64,000 nt of DNA from Xiphydria camelus (lineage: Eukaryota; Arthropoda; Insecta; Hymenoptera; Xiphydriidae): NCBI GenBank assembly GCA_963678675.1, contig OY783200.1, positions 25,372,190 to 25,436,189 of the forward strand, given 5' to 3'. Position numbers and translations under genes: made by a program. The notes under the pieces were generated by a model. The model did no database searches. It saw only the letters and a program-made list of their open reading frames with translations, and was not told where the DNA came from. Positions 37,001 to 49,499 of this stretch are shown here, one piece after another; within the stretch, counting starts at the first letter, position 1; every line of letters starts with the position of its first letter.

Positions 37001-38077
37001 TCGGTTCGCAGGTCAACTTTTCACGGCGGAATAAGCGGCACAACCAAACACGAACTTGGCAGCTCTTCGACACTTGAGCTTGAACGCCAAGGACGAAGTG
37101 TGATGTGCGTCACGGTTGTGCGGGATCAAAGATCTGAATATCGGAAGATCATCCGACTCGAACGGTTATCTTTTCGAGCACTCTTCTTTCTCCCACCCCC
37201 CTCCCGCCCCTTCCACCACTCTACCCCCTCTCTCACGCCCCGCGTCCACAGCCCTTTCGAAATTCGTTCGACGGAAAAAACGCTTGAATGCCGGATGCAT
37301 GTATTAACGATCGACGATCTAATAGCCAATGGTCGAATGTGGTCGGTAGTCGATGACGAATGGCGAACAAACGCGTGGGAGGGAAAGTCATGCGCGCGCA
37401 TTTCGCCCGTATTGACCTGTCACTCCCACGGACACGTTCTCATTTACATCTTCGTGTCCGCATCCCGGACACGAGACAATTGAAGAAATATTTAATTCAA
37501 TGAAATATTTAATTAGTCGTGGGATATCCGTTACAAAAATCATGAAAGACGCGGTTATTGTAAGTCGATATCCCGCAGAAGAAAATGTAAGATATCGGCG
37601 ATTTTATGTGAGAGAAAATTTTGATTTTTTGACCATTATGGAGTCTCATTCATCGGGTGGGATGGTCAAGAGTTCAATTTAACATAAGGTAAAATATTTA
37701 CGATACGATGCGACGCGACATTACCGGCTTCGCGGATAAACGATGAAATCTAGCAAATATTTTCCCGGTATTCCTTCCAAACCCACTTCCACGTATACAT
37801 AATGTATTGCGAAAAAACGAGCACAGCGCCAACCGGGTTTCGTTATTGGCGCTACGCGAGGCTGGTTTTATCCAAATTCCCTTAAGAATGACCAAGATCC
37901 TTCCTCCGAGAGCTAGCCGCTAAATCTAGGGAGTAGGTACGTCAACGCTATCGTTGTATACGGTGATACATCCGACATATCTGAACGAATTGCCTTACCG
38001 CAATACTCTTTTCCAGCTACACACGATCGTCTTCAAGGAGGATACATCACCCGTCAGGTCGAATTGGAATCGTAGAA
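34010..38077. other. Upstream region of receptor B, no supported gene
   Basis: About 4 kb between the LINE and the receptor B start codon. I find no convincing exon. A 729-nt open frame at 34170-34898 has no recognisable similarity and low-complexity composition. A G-run occurs at 34688-34704. A short inverted repeat spans 36338-36576 (13-bp perfect ends GGCTGTCCGTATC). The region likely holds the receptor B promoter and 5' UTR. Confidence 0.5.
36338..36576. repeat. Short inverted repeat, possible small element
   Basis: GGCTGTCCGTATC at 36338-36350 is exactly inverted at 36564-36576. A second matched block, GTAACGG/CCGTTAC, lies just inside each end. The interior is not clearly complementary. 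No target-site duplication was evident. Confidence 0.4.
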
Positions 38078-39612
38078 ATGACCACATCCTGCACCCTGCT
38101 GGTGCTCCTCGTCGTCGGTACCGCCGTTGCTCTTCCCGACATCATCAGGATAGGTGAGTACGCAACTCGCGGGGAGAGCTACGGTTCATTCGCTTTGCAT
38201 TTGGTAACGTTTGACAAAGCGATTCACTCTCGATGCGTTATCCCACTCGGCGATCACGGGGGAGAACGCGCGTATATGTATGTATGTATGTATATCTTAG
38301 CAATACTACGTAGAATTCTCCACGCAGGGGGGCTTTTTCATCCGTCGAACGACAAGCAGGAAGTGGCTTTTCGCTATGCCGTGGAAAAGATCAACGACAA
38401 CAGAGAGATCCTGCCCAGGTCGCGCCTCAGTGCTCAGATCGAACAGATATCGCCCCAGGATAGCTTCCATGCCTCGAAGCGCGGTGAGTAGATCGGGTAG
38501 GCCGTGCTTGCTCGTGAAGCCTTGGAAACGTCGCGAGGCGGCCGTACGTGATCGATATTGGCATCGGCGATTCGATACGTGTACCAGTACCTATACGCGA
38601 GCTGTCACCCCCTTCGCGACAATGGCAACATCTTCATCAATTTCACGAACTACGAATAACGTTTCCTATTTGAGAGGGAGGGAGGGAGGGAGAGGGGGAG
38701 AGGAGGGGAGAGAGAGAGAGAGAGAGAGAGAGAGATATCATTCTTCTTCTCCCCCGCTAACAGTAGATCGAACGAAGCACCCCCGTCGAATTGTCGCGTC
38801 GACGACGCCGAGAGAAAGAAAGAACAAAACGCAGCGGTACACCGCGTAAGTATTGTATAATCTTCGAACTCCTCGGAAACGGGTGGCTTCGGTATAGCTC
38901 GATTCTGAAATACTCGTTAATCGTTCCCCTTCGATCAATGAATTGGAGGATGATTCGTACCTCGTAGCGAGGTAGTTGAACAAAAAATCACGCTATCGAA
39001 AGTCTAGAGTCTTTTTCCAGTATATCGAATATAATCTTGCTGCACTCGCGGAGTGGCTAAGCCGAAGGGAATCCGTATAATTCCGCATCATGCTGTCCCT
39101 ATAGTAGTCGCGAACTTGCTCGCGTATACCCGGTATACCACGGTTGGTCTCGACCATTCTCGATGGATTCGGAAAGTCGGATTTTTGTAATGCGAGTATA
39201 CGCGCGTATTCTTACAGTGTGCCATCTGTTGAAAACTGGAGTCGCGGCAATCTTCGGGCCGCAAAGTGCGCATACGGCATCCCACGTGCAGAGCATCTGC
39301 GATACTATGGAGATACCACATTTGGAGACACGCTGGGATTACAGACTCAGACGCGAGAGCTGCCTCGTCAATTTGTATCCACATCCCACCACGTTATCCA
39401 AGGTAACGCAGAACACGATGGCGATTCGGTCTCTCTTCGCGTGTTTCGTCGGGGATAATGGTAGAGTTCTCTCGAGACGGCTCTTGTATCACTCGTCCTT
39501 TGCCAATATTTACCAACTTGTGAGGAAGAGCTTCTCCGGAGAAGTGTTGCGGCTCTTGTATCACTCGGGCTACTACTGCACCGCCCTTTAAATGCTGACT
39601 TTCCACTCACTT

Positions 39613-39676
<64 letters not shown>

Positions 39677-40042
39677 ATTGTAACTCTTCCGCTTCCGCTT
39701 CGAGATTGGCTAGTTTCGCCGTGATTGACGTTGATGCGATGCGAAAAGTGATGCATCGCGCGAAGCCGTTCCTTCCTAGCGATGCAGGGGAAGAACGAGT
39801 TTTCCGTTTCAGGCGTACGTCGACTTGGTGAAGGCATGGGGTTGGAAGAGTTTCACTATAATCTACGAGAACAACGAAGGGCTGGTGAGGCTGCAAGAAC
39901 TGCTAAAGGCGCACGGCCCCAGTGAATTCCCCATCACTGTCAGACAACTGGGCGAAGGCACCGATTACCGGTGAGACGAATCGAGTCGAGATGTCGGAGC
40001 GTCAGCGCTAAAATGATTTTTCGTCTCAATCCTCTTCCCCCT

Positions 40043-40078
<36 letters not shown>

Positions 40079-41078
40079 CCTCCCCCTTCTAATCCCACGC
40101 CGTTCTGCCGACGAGAGACGATCAATCTCTCATATTTTCGTTCCGCATACGTTGCAGGCCACTGCTGAAGCAAATTAAGAATTCGGCGGAATCGCACATC
40201 GTGCTCGACTGTTCGACAGAACGTATTTACGACGTGTTGAAGCAGGCGCAGGAGATCGCGATGATGAGCGACTATCACAGTTACCTCGTCACTTCCCTGG
40301 TAAGTTCCCTCGATAAATAGGACCAGTGGGCGATCAAGGATCAGTATTGCCATCCCCGAACTCGCCGTCACCCGCGTCGTCGAACCTGCAGTTCCAAATG
40401 CTCTTCGCCAACGCATACACCTCATATCGCAGGACTTGCACAGCGTTAACCTGGAGGAATTCAAGTACGGCGGCACCAATATCACTGCTTTTCGACTGGT
40501 CGATCCGGAGAAACCCGAAATTCAGAGGGTGGTGCGCGATTGGATTTACGGCGAACAGCGTTACGGCCGCAAACTCGATATGGGTCAGAGCACCAACAAG
40601 GTAACGATCCTCCGTCTCGCGCGCTTATTTCAGTTTCGGCTTCCGTGGCCATCTAATTCTTTCGACATGGTTTCACGTCAACCGAGAGCAGGACAATCTT
40701 ACCTTCGTAAAGGTGAGTTTTTTGCGGTAACGATCCTAGTGCCAAATGAAATTCGAACGAGTGATTTTCGCGCGATTTTCGGAACCGCGATCGAGTCCGA
40801 GAGTACGTGTACCTATATCAACGTTGCAGACCGAAACCGCTTTGATGTACGACGCGGTTCGACTTTTCGCGAAGGCTTTACATGACCTGGACTCGTCCCA
40901 GCAAATCGACATCAAGCCGCTATCCTGCGAATCAGTCGATACTTGGCCCCACGGTTATTCGCTCATCAATTACATGAAAATCGTAAGCACTCTCAACGCG
41001 GCGATATACTGCGTGCTTCCATTCACGAGCTTCTACATACGTACATATGTGTATACATATTCGCTACAAGCGAAATTC

Positions 41079-41126
<48 letters not shown>

Positions 41127-42720
41127 TCTCACGGGTTTAAGTGCGCAGGTCGAGATCAAAGGTCTCACGGGAGTTATCAAGTTCGACCATCAGGGCTTCC
41201 GATCCGACTTTGTCCTGGACATCGTGGAATTGAATAGCAAAGAGGGTCTAAAGAAGATCGGCACTTGGAACAGTACCGAGGGTGTGAATTTCACTAGCAC
41301 CTACGGGGACGTGTACACGCAAATCGTGGAGAGCCTGCAGAACAAAACTTTTATAGTTACGACGATTCTGGTAAGTCTCGCGTCGATTCCACAACCTTGC
41401 GCGGCGTAATCGCTTCGACGTAAGCTCCACGAATGGTGAACTCCATCTTGAAACGGAATACGAAGCTCGCGATAGTCCGATGCGCGCTCGCGCGCTCCGA
41501 ACGCATACGTATACGTATGTATGTATGTATGTATGCACTCGTCCTCGCAGACCAAGCCCTACTTCATGAGGAAGCAATCCACCGAGGAGCTCACCGGAGA
41601 TGCCCAATTCGAAGGCTACAGCGTCGATCTGATTCACGAGATATCCCGGATCCTCGGCTTCAATTACACGTTTCGACTGGCGCCCGACGGTCGTTACGGC
41701 TCACAGAACAGAGAGACCAAGGAGTGGGACGGAATGATCAAGGAGCTGCTGGATCAGAAGGCGGATCTCGCGATAGCCGACCTCACCATCACTTACGAGA
41801 GAGAGCAGGCCGTGGACTTTAGTATGCCCTTCATGAATCTAGGCATCAGCATCCTCTACCGCAAACCGATCAAGCAGCCGCCGAACCTCTTCTCGTTCCT
41901 GAGTCCGTTGAGCCTGGACGTTTGGATCTACATGGCAACCGCCTACCTGGGAGTTTCGGTGCTGCTCTTCATCCTGGCCAGGCGAGTACTCCCCCTCTCT
42001 GCTCGACCATCCCGGCCGCCGGCCTCGTATTCCAAGGGCCGCCCGGGAGTCCGCGCTACCCCTCTTTTTCTTCTCGCTCCTCGAGACTCGCGCTCGCGGT
42101 CTCAACGCGATGTCGCCCGGTGTTGCTCGGTTTAGATTCACCCCGTACGAGTGGTACAATCCGCATCCCTGCGACCAAAATCCGGACCACCTGGAAAATC
42201 GCTTCAAGTTGCTCAACTGCATGTGGTTCACCATCGGCTCCCTCATGCGTCAAGGTTACGACGTTTTGCCCAAGTAAGCTCGGGGGAATAGCGCGAGACG
42301 TAGGACGTGGCGCGGTGGCGGGTGCGCGGGCGAGTCGCGTCCAAAGTCGCGCCCTACATCGGAGTCGTTGCGACGGGAGCGGGAGTGAGTCTCGAGGTTC
42401 GAGAGATACGACGACGAATTGAGTCCAAGGTTACGGCCCTGATATCCACTAATCCCGTCCCTACCCTTTCGCGTGTCCGCAGGTTCAGCCCTTACGAGTG
42501 GGAGAATCCCCATCCGTGCAACGGGCAGTCCGAGGTCCTCGAGAACGAGTTCACCCTCATGAACTCGCTCTGGTTCACCATAGGCTCGCTCATGCAGCAA
42601 GGCTCCGATATAGCGCCGAAGTAAGTCTCCGCGATGCGCCCTTTCGTCCTTTCGCCGTCGAATCGTTTTACGATGCGGAACGCGAGGCGCGCGCATCCTC
42701 GGAACGCCTCTCGTTGAATG

Positions 42721-42753
<33 letters not shown>

Positions 42754-43187
42754 GTCGGCCAGAGTTCACCGCTCCGTGATACGTATGCTATATCGTCGGC
42801 TTGCTGCAGCGCGGCGCCCGTGTATCCTCCCGACGCCTCGACGACGTATATATACGCGCGACTTTAGATGATTGCGGGAGCACTCGCGCACGCGCACGCG
42901 TCCCGTACCCGCTTCCCTCCGCTTTCCTCCGTAGGGCGGTATCGACGCGGATGGTGGCCGGCATGTGGTGGTTCTTCACCCTCATCATGATATCCTCCTA
43001 CACCGCTAATCTGGCGGCCTTCCTCACGGTGGAGAGGATGGAGTCGCCCATCGATAGCGCGGAGGACCTCGAGAAGCAGACCAAGATCAAGTACGGAGCC
43101 GTCCGGGGCGGTAGCACTGCCGGTTTCTTCAGGGTATGTACATACACACCGCACAGTGTTTGTTCGACGAATTGATCCCCCCCCCCA

Positions 43188-43221
<34 letters not shown>

Positions 43222-44042
43222 GGGTGAATCTAGGACTCCAACTTCTCGACGTACCAGCGGATGTGGAAGAATATGGAGTCGGCGAGGCCATCGGTGTTCA
43301 CCGCTCACAACGACGAGGGCGAAAAGCGAGTGGCCAAGGGGAAAGGGAGTTACGCGTTCTTCATGGAGTCCACGTCGATCGAATACGTGATCGAGAGGGA
43401 CTGCGAGCTCACGCAGGTCGGCGGGTTGCTCGACTCCAAGGGATATGGCATCGCCATGCCGCCGAGTAAGCGCGCCCTCGGTCACCGTATTCACGAGGAG
43501 AGGGGGTGGAGAACGGCACATTTCATCCGGCACCCGCCGTTCCCCGTTTCAGATTCACCGTACCGGACGGCCATAAGCGGCGCGGTCCTCAAGCTGCAGG
43601 AGGAAGGAAAGCTTCACATTCTCAAGACGAGATGGTGGAAGGAGAAACGCGGTGGAGGCGCGTGCAGGGTACGATATCGCGACCGATCCCCCTCTTTCAA
43701 CGGACAGGGCGTATACTATGTAGGTAGCTCTTTACGCGTTCAAATTCTCTCTCGCAGGACGACACGTCCAAGGGAAGCTCGACGGCCAACGAACTTGGCC
43801 TCGCGAACGTAGGAGGTGTTTTCGTGGTGCTGATGGGTGGCATGGGGGTCGCTTGCGTCATTGCCGTGTGCGAATTCGTGTGGAAGAGTCGGAAGGTCGC
43901 GATAGAGGAACGGGTGAGCGAGTGGACCGCGTAACGTAGCGCACGTGCGCGCGAATGATCGGGTACCGCACGATCTTGCATTTTTCAGAAGCAAAAGTCC
44001 ACCGGCAAATCCATCTGCGACGGTTTCACCGATCTACGCTAA
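38078..44042 (+). CDS. Kainate-type ionotropic glutamate receptor B, with alternative pore exons
   Basis: Glutamate-gated channel subunit of 861 residues when one pore exon is used. Exons: 38078-38153, 38328-38483, 39218-39402, 39813-39970, 40158-40299, 40433-40600, 40830-40982, 41149-41370, 41551-41981, then 42136-42273 or 42483-42620, 42935-43133, 43234-43465, 43553-43668, 43758-43913, 43989-44042. All phases agree. Signal peptide: [14 protein letters not shown]. The amino-terminal domain has [14 protein letters not shown]1 has DLTITYERE with the ligand Arg. M1 is [18 protein letters not shown], the M3 gate is [13 protein letters not shown]2 has [10 protein letters not shown], and the M4 helix lies in exon 43758-43913. 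The tail ends GFTDLR. Two tandem exons encode the pore (separate entries). The upstream exon ends in a GC donor. AATAAA at 44315-44320 is a likely poly(A) signal. Closest relatives are the kainate/KaiR1D-type insect receptors. Confidence 0.94.
39619..39674. repeat. (CT)n microsatellite
   Basis: CT run in the intron upstream of receptor B exon 39813-39970. Similar pyrimidine runs precede other receptor B exons (40042-40083, 41080-41125, 43189-43222). Confidence 0.92.
42136..42273 (+). CDS. Receptor B alternative pore exon a (Arg at Q/R site)
   Basis: A 138-nt exon with acceptor TTTAG and donor GTAAGC. Read with the AG left over from exon 41551-41981 it encodes [13 protein letters not shown] through [15 protein letters not shown]. 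The codon at the Q/R position (42248-42250) is CGT, Arg. Kainate and AMPA receptor pores normally read Met-Gln-Gln-Gly here, and Arg at this site is known in vertebrate GluA2 and GluK1/2 to lower calcium permeability and polyamine block. Start and end phases equal those of exon b, so either can be used. Confidence 0.88.
42483..42620 (+). CDS. Receptor B alternative pore exon b (Gln at Q/R site)
   Basis: A 138-nt exon with acceptor CCGCAG and donor GTAAGT, 209 nt downstream of exon a. It encodes [13 protein letters not shown] through [15 protein letters not shown]. The Q/R codon (42595-42597) is CAG, Gln, the usual genomic form. Same length and phase as exon a. Using both would insert 46 in-frame codons and duplicate the pore loop, so exclusive use is expected. 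Confidence 0.9.
42721..42753. repeat. (CACGGTC)n heptamer repeat
   Basis: Four and a half perfect CACGGTC units in the receptor B intron between pore exon b and the M3 exon. Confidence 0.88.
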
Positions 44043-44662
44043 AGGTGCATCACCCGACGAGGACGAATACTCTCGACGCGCAACTCGAGCAGAGTACGCG
44101 CGATCCGAGAAAGGACTCTCCGCCGTGAAGAGGAACGATATCGGCCACCTCGAAGGAGGCTTTCGACGGTCGATGAACCCAGTGACGACGGATTCTCGAC
44201 TTCCCTCCCATTTTGGCTGCACGAATCCGATGTTTCAACCTCGGCGAACGGACGGCGGACAAAATTGGCGAGGTCGACACGCGCGACACTTTGCTCATAT
44301 CAAATACTAGAATTAATAAACGGGACATTCGAGGTGGCCAAAGTATCGCGAGATACGACGGTACACGCCCGGAAGGAAGAACGAGGAGGAGTTTATATCG
44401 AACGCGAGGACGATACGATGTATGCGTCTTGCCTCGCGCGTTTAAAATACGCGAACATTTTATACGATATCGTATGTACATGTACCAAGTACTTCCCGAG
44501 GATGGCTTACAGGGGGAGGGTTAACGTTCGTCTTGGCGAGGCGTCGCTGGGGAAGAGAGTCTCCGCCGTATCCGGTCCCCTGACACTCGTTCCCGACGAC
44601 GCCAAGAGCTTCGGTGGTGATCCCGCGTTGCGTGGAATTACATATATTTGCGGATAAATTGG

Positions 44663-44722
<60 letters not shown>

Positions 44723-45174
44723 GAGGAGAGAATGGCGAACGTGATGAACCTGCAAATTATAACACCCCCGTTTCCTGCAACGCCGCACAGCGAGCAACAT
44801 AACAATAAACTTAATCGTTTATCGATATCCACCTCTTTGTGAGAAAAAAAAAGAAAAGAAAAAGAAACGTCGAAACTCCCATTTCAGGCTGATCGCGGTG
44901 GCGTGGACCGCACGAACAAGTAGGTGCTCCGATTCGCGGTAGTGAAGACACCGCGGGACGGCGATCGGATCCAGGTGTTTTATTACGGCGAAAGAAAAAA
45001 AATTACTCCATTCGCGGCACGCGCATCGTGTGCTTCGTGCCAGAAACGCGCCAACGCTGCGACGCTCGTCGTCTAAATATATCGTGGCCGTTACGCGAAC
45101 CCGCTGGGAGCGCGTTTCGTTTCCTCGGCTATGTGGCTAGGGGAGGTAGGTGGAAGACGAGACGCTACTAACGT

Positions 45175-45213
<39 letters not shown>

Positions 45214-45445
45214 GGGGGGAGGGGATTTTTGGGAAGACGCTCGAATCCGAGAAGCGCGCAAGTGAACGATTGGAGGCGTCCGTCGGATCATCGATTCGGG
45301 AATAAATACGTAATTATACGCGTTCCAAGCCGCGTCCGCGAATCTCGCGAACGACTGTCGCCTCTCCTGCCAGTCAACGAAACGTCGCGACGACGTCTTT
45401 CTGCGCGAGATTCGGAGTGTATCGATCGCGTAGATCGATCCCGAG
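44043..45445. other. Spacer between receptors B and C
   Basis: Contains the receptor B 3' UTR with AATAAA at 44315-44320, GA microsatellites at 44665-44719 and 45176-45218, and presumably the receptor C promoter. No exon seen. Confidence 0.6.
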
Positions 45446-47121
45446 ATGCCGAGGATGACGAGGTGTATCCTGATGGCGGCGTTGCTCTCTCGCGTCTCGG
45501 GACTTCTGGAACCGGTTAAAATTGGTAAGCCTTCCATTCGTCATCGTCGTCGTTCGCCGTGCCGCGACGTGAACCGTCCCTTTCGCAGGTGGTCTGTTCG
45601 ACGGTGAGGACGAGAGTGTTCCGATCATGTTCGAAAAGTCAGCGGAGTCTATCGGAAGTGTCGAGTGGCTGTCCGGGGAAACGTTACAAGCTACGTCTCA
45701 TCGCGTTGGCACCAGTTGCTTCCAAGTGGAAGAGAAAGGTACACGCGCTCGCGCGCGCCGGAGGCACGTTCCGATGTTGAGTGTTTCTTTCAGCGTTCGA
45801 GATATCGAGAACGTGCGGCGCTGCGATTTTCGGACCGCGGGACAAGATCACGTCGAGTCACGTGCAAAGCATATGCGACACGATGGACGTACCTCTTATC
45901 GCTGCTAGATGGGACCCCGAGGAAACCCGAGGCAATACCATCAATCTGTACCCACACGCGCAAACTCTGTCCGCGGTACGTAGACACGGTGGCGGGGAGC
46001 CTGCGATATCGCGACGAATTTTGCAACAAATTTTTTCAGATATATCTCGAACTGGTTAAAGAACTGGACTGGAAGGCTTTTACGGTACTGTACGAGGACA
46101 CAGACTCGCTGATCCGTACGAATCGACTGTTGAAGAGGTCTAGTCCCAAGGGTCACGCCGTGACGATTCGGCGCTTAGGTAGCGGTCCAGATTTCAGGTG
46201 AGTCCGCGCGATCACGCCTTCTCCACTCCTCTCGCGAAGCTTTGGGGCGCATTCGCAATACCGCACGTGGTCGCTTCGCAGGGACACGATGCGTCGGGTG
46301 AAAGAGTCGGCGGACCGCCACATCGTCGTCGACTGCTCGATCGAGATCCTCCCGGAAGTGCTCAGGCAGGCGCAGCAGATCGGCATCATAACGGACAGGC
46401 ACAGCTACATCGTCACCTCGTTGGTGAGACGCTCGTTAGCGACAACACCATCATCTTCATCCGCGATGCCGCCGACGCGATTGGTCGTTCTCTCTTTCGC
46501 AGGACCTTCAAACCGTCGACCTCGAGCCCTATCAATATTCCGGAGTCAACTTAACGGGGGTTCGAATCGTGGATCCGGAAAATCCGCTCGTTCGGCGTGT
46601 CTTCGAGGAAGCAGCCGATGCCGGTTCCGATCAGGCATCGATCGATCTCACGAAATTGCTCGTCGAGCCGGCGCTGGTGTACGATGCCGTGCAATTGGTT
46701 GGTCACGCGCTTGGACAGTTGGGTATGAACGACACCGAGAGGCTGTATTGCAACGACTCGGACAGTTGGAAGGGCGGCTCCAGCTTGCTCAACTACCTGA
46801 AATCGGTACGCACTCCGCGCTCATACGGTTGTCTCCCACTATACATATACTAATATGTACACGCGAATCTTTTTAGAGCGAGACGAGGGGACTGACCGGT
46901 ACTATCAAGCTTGACGCGGAGGGCTTCAGGACTGACTTCCGGTTGGACGTCATGGGACTGAACGTCGACGGGTTGGAGAAGATAGGAACGTGGAATAGCA
47001 ATAATAGCATCGAATGGTTACCCAGACCGCCGGTCTCCGGCTCGCCCATCGAGCAGAGTCTTCGCAACACGACGTTTATCGTTCTGATCGCGCTGGTGAC
47101 CATCCCCGATTCTTTCGCGCG

Positions 47122-47157
<36 letters not shown>

Positions 47158-49179
47158 GAGGCTGCCATTGCGTCCCATTTTCGAAATTCGCCTTGTTCTT
47201 CCAGACCGCGCCCTACGGAATGCTGAAGAAATCCGAGGACCAGAAGCGCGGCAACGACCAATACGAGGGCTTTGGCATCGACATCATTCAGGAACTCGCC
47301 AAGATGCTCGGCTTTAATTATACCTTCCAAGTGCAAGCGGATAGCGTTTACGGCTCTTATAATCGGGAAACCGGCAAGTGGAACGGCATGATCCGGAAAC
47401 TGATAGACAACGTGAGTCGCGACGTCCATTCGGGACGAATCGCGCGCGTGCCTCTGTACACGAATCAATTTTCGCGCCGCAGGAAGCCGACCTGGCAATC
47501 ACGGACTTGACCATCACGTCCGATCGCGAGAGCGCCGTCGATTTCACTATGCCGTTCATGAGCCTGGGCATCAGCATTCTTTACAGAAAACCATCCAAGG
47601 CACCGCCTAGCCTCTTCTCCTTTCTGTTACCATTCTCGAAACAAGTGTGGCTCTACCTGATGGGTGCATTTATATTCGTGACGCTGTTACTCTTCGTTAA
47701 TGGCAGACTCTGCCCGGCTGAGTGGAACAATCCCTATCCCTGCGTCGAGGAGCCGGATCAGCTGGAGAATCAGCTGACTCTGAAAAATTCGTTCTGGTTC
47801 ACCATCGGCAGCATCATGCAGCAGGGATCCGAGATTGCCCCGATGTGAGTACTCGTGGAAGGCCAGTGCCTCCTCCCCTCCGATACGCACACACCTGCGT
47901 TCCATTGATGGTTCCCGATTGCCCACTCTCCGTCCACAGAGGCATCTCGACGAGGATGGTCGCGTCCTGCTGGTGGTTTTTTTGCTTGATTATGGTATCG
48001 TCTTACACGGCAAACTTGGCCGCCTTTCTGACCTCGGAATCTAATATGATACGCATAAGAAATGCCGAGGACCTGGCCAATCAGGCGGAGATCAAGTACG
48101 GGGCAAAGGGGGATGGTTCCACCTTCTCCTTCTTCAAAGTGAGTACCGAGTTCGATGAGGCGGAGAGGCGATTAGAGAGGTTAAGAGAGAGGGAGAGAGT
48201 CGGCGCTCGCACACCCACACCCGTGTTTCAAGGACTCCAACTACTCGACGTACAAGAAGATGTACGATTACATGGTCGCCAATGCGAAGGAAGTACTGAC
48301 CAAGACAAACGAAGAGGGTATAGACAAGGTTCTCCACGAGGACTACGCCTTTCTCATGGAATCCTCGTCCATCGAGTACGTCTCCGAGAGGAGGTGCAAC
48401 ATCAGCCAGGTCGGAGGACTGCTGGACGCCAAGGGTTACGGTATAGCCATGAAAAAGAGTAAGTCTCGCCGGTACGACTCGGTCGGTCGATTCTGCGATG
48501 ATACGATCTTTTTCGCTTCCAACAGACGCTCCTTATCGGAACGCCTTGAGTACGGGCGTGTTGAAACTTCAAGAGAGCGGCGTTCTCTACAAGCTCAAAA
48601 CGAAATGGTGGAAGGAAAAGCGAGGCGGAGGAAAGTGTTCGGTGAGTGTCGAACGAAGCTCGCGCCGAGAAGGCTTCAATTCTCGCACGCGTCGGTTCGC
48701 TCTCTACGAATGGAAGGATACGCGCGCGAAGGCGTCTCTTTCTCTTACAGTCCGAAGCCGGTTCGGGCGATCCCAGCCCGCTGGAGCTCGCCAACGTCGG
48801 CGGCATCTTTCTCGTTCTCGTCGTCGGAGTTGCTCTCTCCTTCTTCATCACCGTCTACGAGTTGCTCTGGCACGTGGGCTGCACTTCCTGCAAGGAGGAG
48901 GTGAGAGCCTCGTATGACCTCAGCGCGCATCGTACGTAGACACTGACGCGAATTGCTCTATGAAACGTCGATGGTCTTTTTCTTCAGGTGTCCACGAAGG
49001 AGGAGCTCATCGAGGAGGTCAAGTTCATCGTCAAGTGCAGCGGTACGACGAAACCGGTCAGAAGGAGGAAGGTGTTTTCGGCAAAAGAGGAAAGTCAGGA
49101 GGACAGCGCGGAAGGATGCTCCCTTCCTTACGGATTCGTGCCGACCGTCGTTACGACCTGCATCGACGACGATAAGTAG
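45446..49179 (+). CDS. Kainate-type ionotropic glutamate receptor C
   Basis: Third receptor of the cluster, 894 residues. Exons: 45446-45524, 45589-45738, 45794-45975, 46040-46197, 46282-46423, 46503-46805, 46877-47095, 47205-47411, 47483-47844, 47940-48138, 48233-48458, 48526-48641, 48751-48900, 48988-49179. A signal peptide ([11 protein letters not shown]) precedes an amino-terminal domain with [14 protein letters not shown]1 has [14 protein letters not shown] with the ligand Arg. The pore reads [12 protein letters not shown] (Gln at the Q/R site). M3 is [13 protein letters not shown]2 has [10 protein letters not shown], and M4 is followed by a longer basic, Ser-rich tail ([19 protein letters not shown]). 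Unlike A and B, S1b, M1 and pore are on one exon (47483-47844), so introns were lost here or gained in A/B. AATAAA at 49239-49244. Confidence 0.93.
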
Positions 49180-49499
49180 AAGGGGACGGGAAAGGGCTAT
49201 AAAAATGGGAAAGAAACTTGCATTTCAGGCGAGAGAGAAATAAAAGAAAGAGATGCGAAAAAATCGCGGAATGATTTTTCCTTCCTCGTTGTGACCCCCC
49301 CCCCTCTCTCTCTCTCTCTCACCTTCGCCCCTCCTCATCCTGCTGTACCAAAGACGAGCGTTACGCGAAATGGAAAGGATGGACGACGAGTACAATGCGA
49401 AAGAGTTTAATGTATCAACGATCTCGTTCCGTCGAACAGAGCCCGATTCCGTCCGTCGTTGTCGTCGTCGTCGTCGTCGTCGTCATCGTCGTACGGCGT
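49180..49499. other. Convergent 3' ends of receptor C and Nimrod-like gene
   Basis: About 320 nt with AATAAA for receptor C at 49239-49244, a C-run and CT tract near 49297-49319, and a GTC tract at 49453-49485. Confidence 0.65.

Noticed and set aside
39044..39056. A-box-like TGGCTAAGCCG resembling a tRNA-Leu/Ser D arm
   Set aside because: No B box or acceptor pairing follows within 60-80 nt.
39479..39567. An 18-nt direct repeat (CGGCTCTTGTATCACTCG) in a receptor B intron
   Set aside because: Only two copies 71 nt apart. It looks like a local duplication with no evident function.
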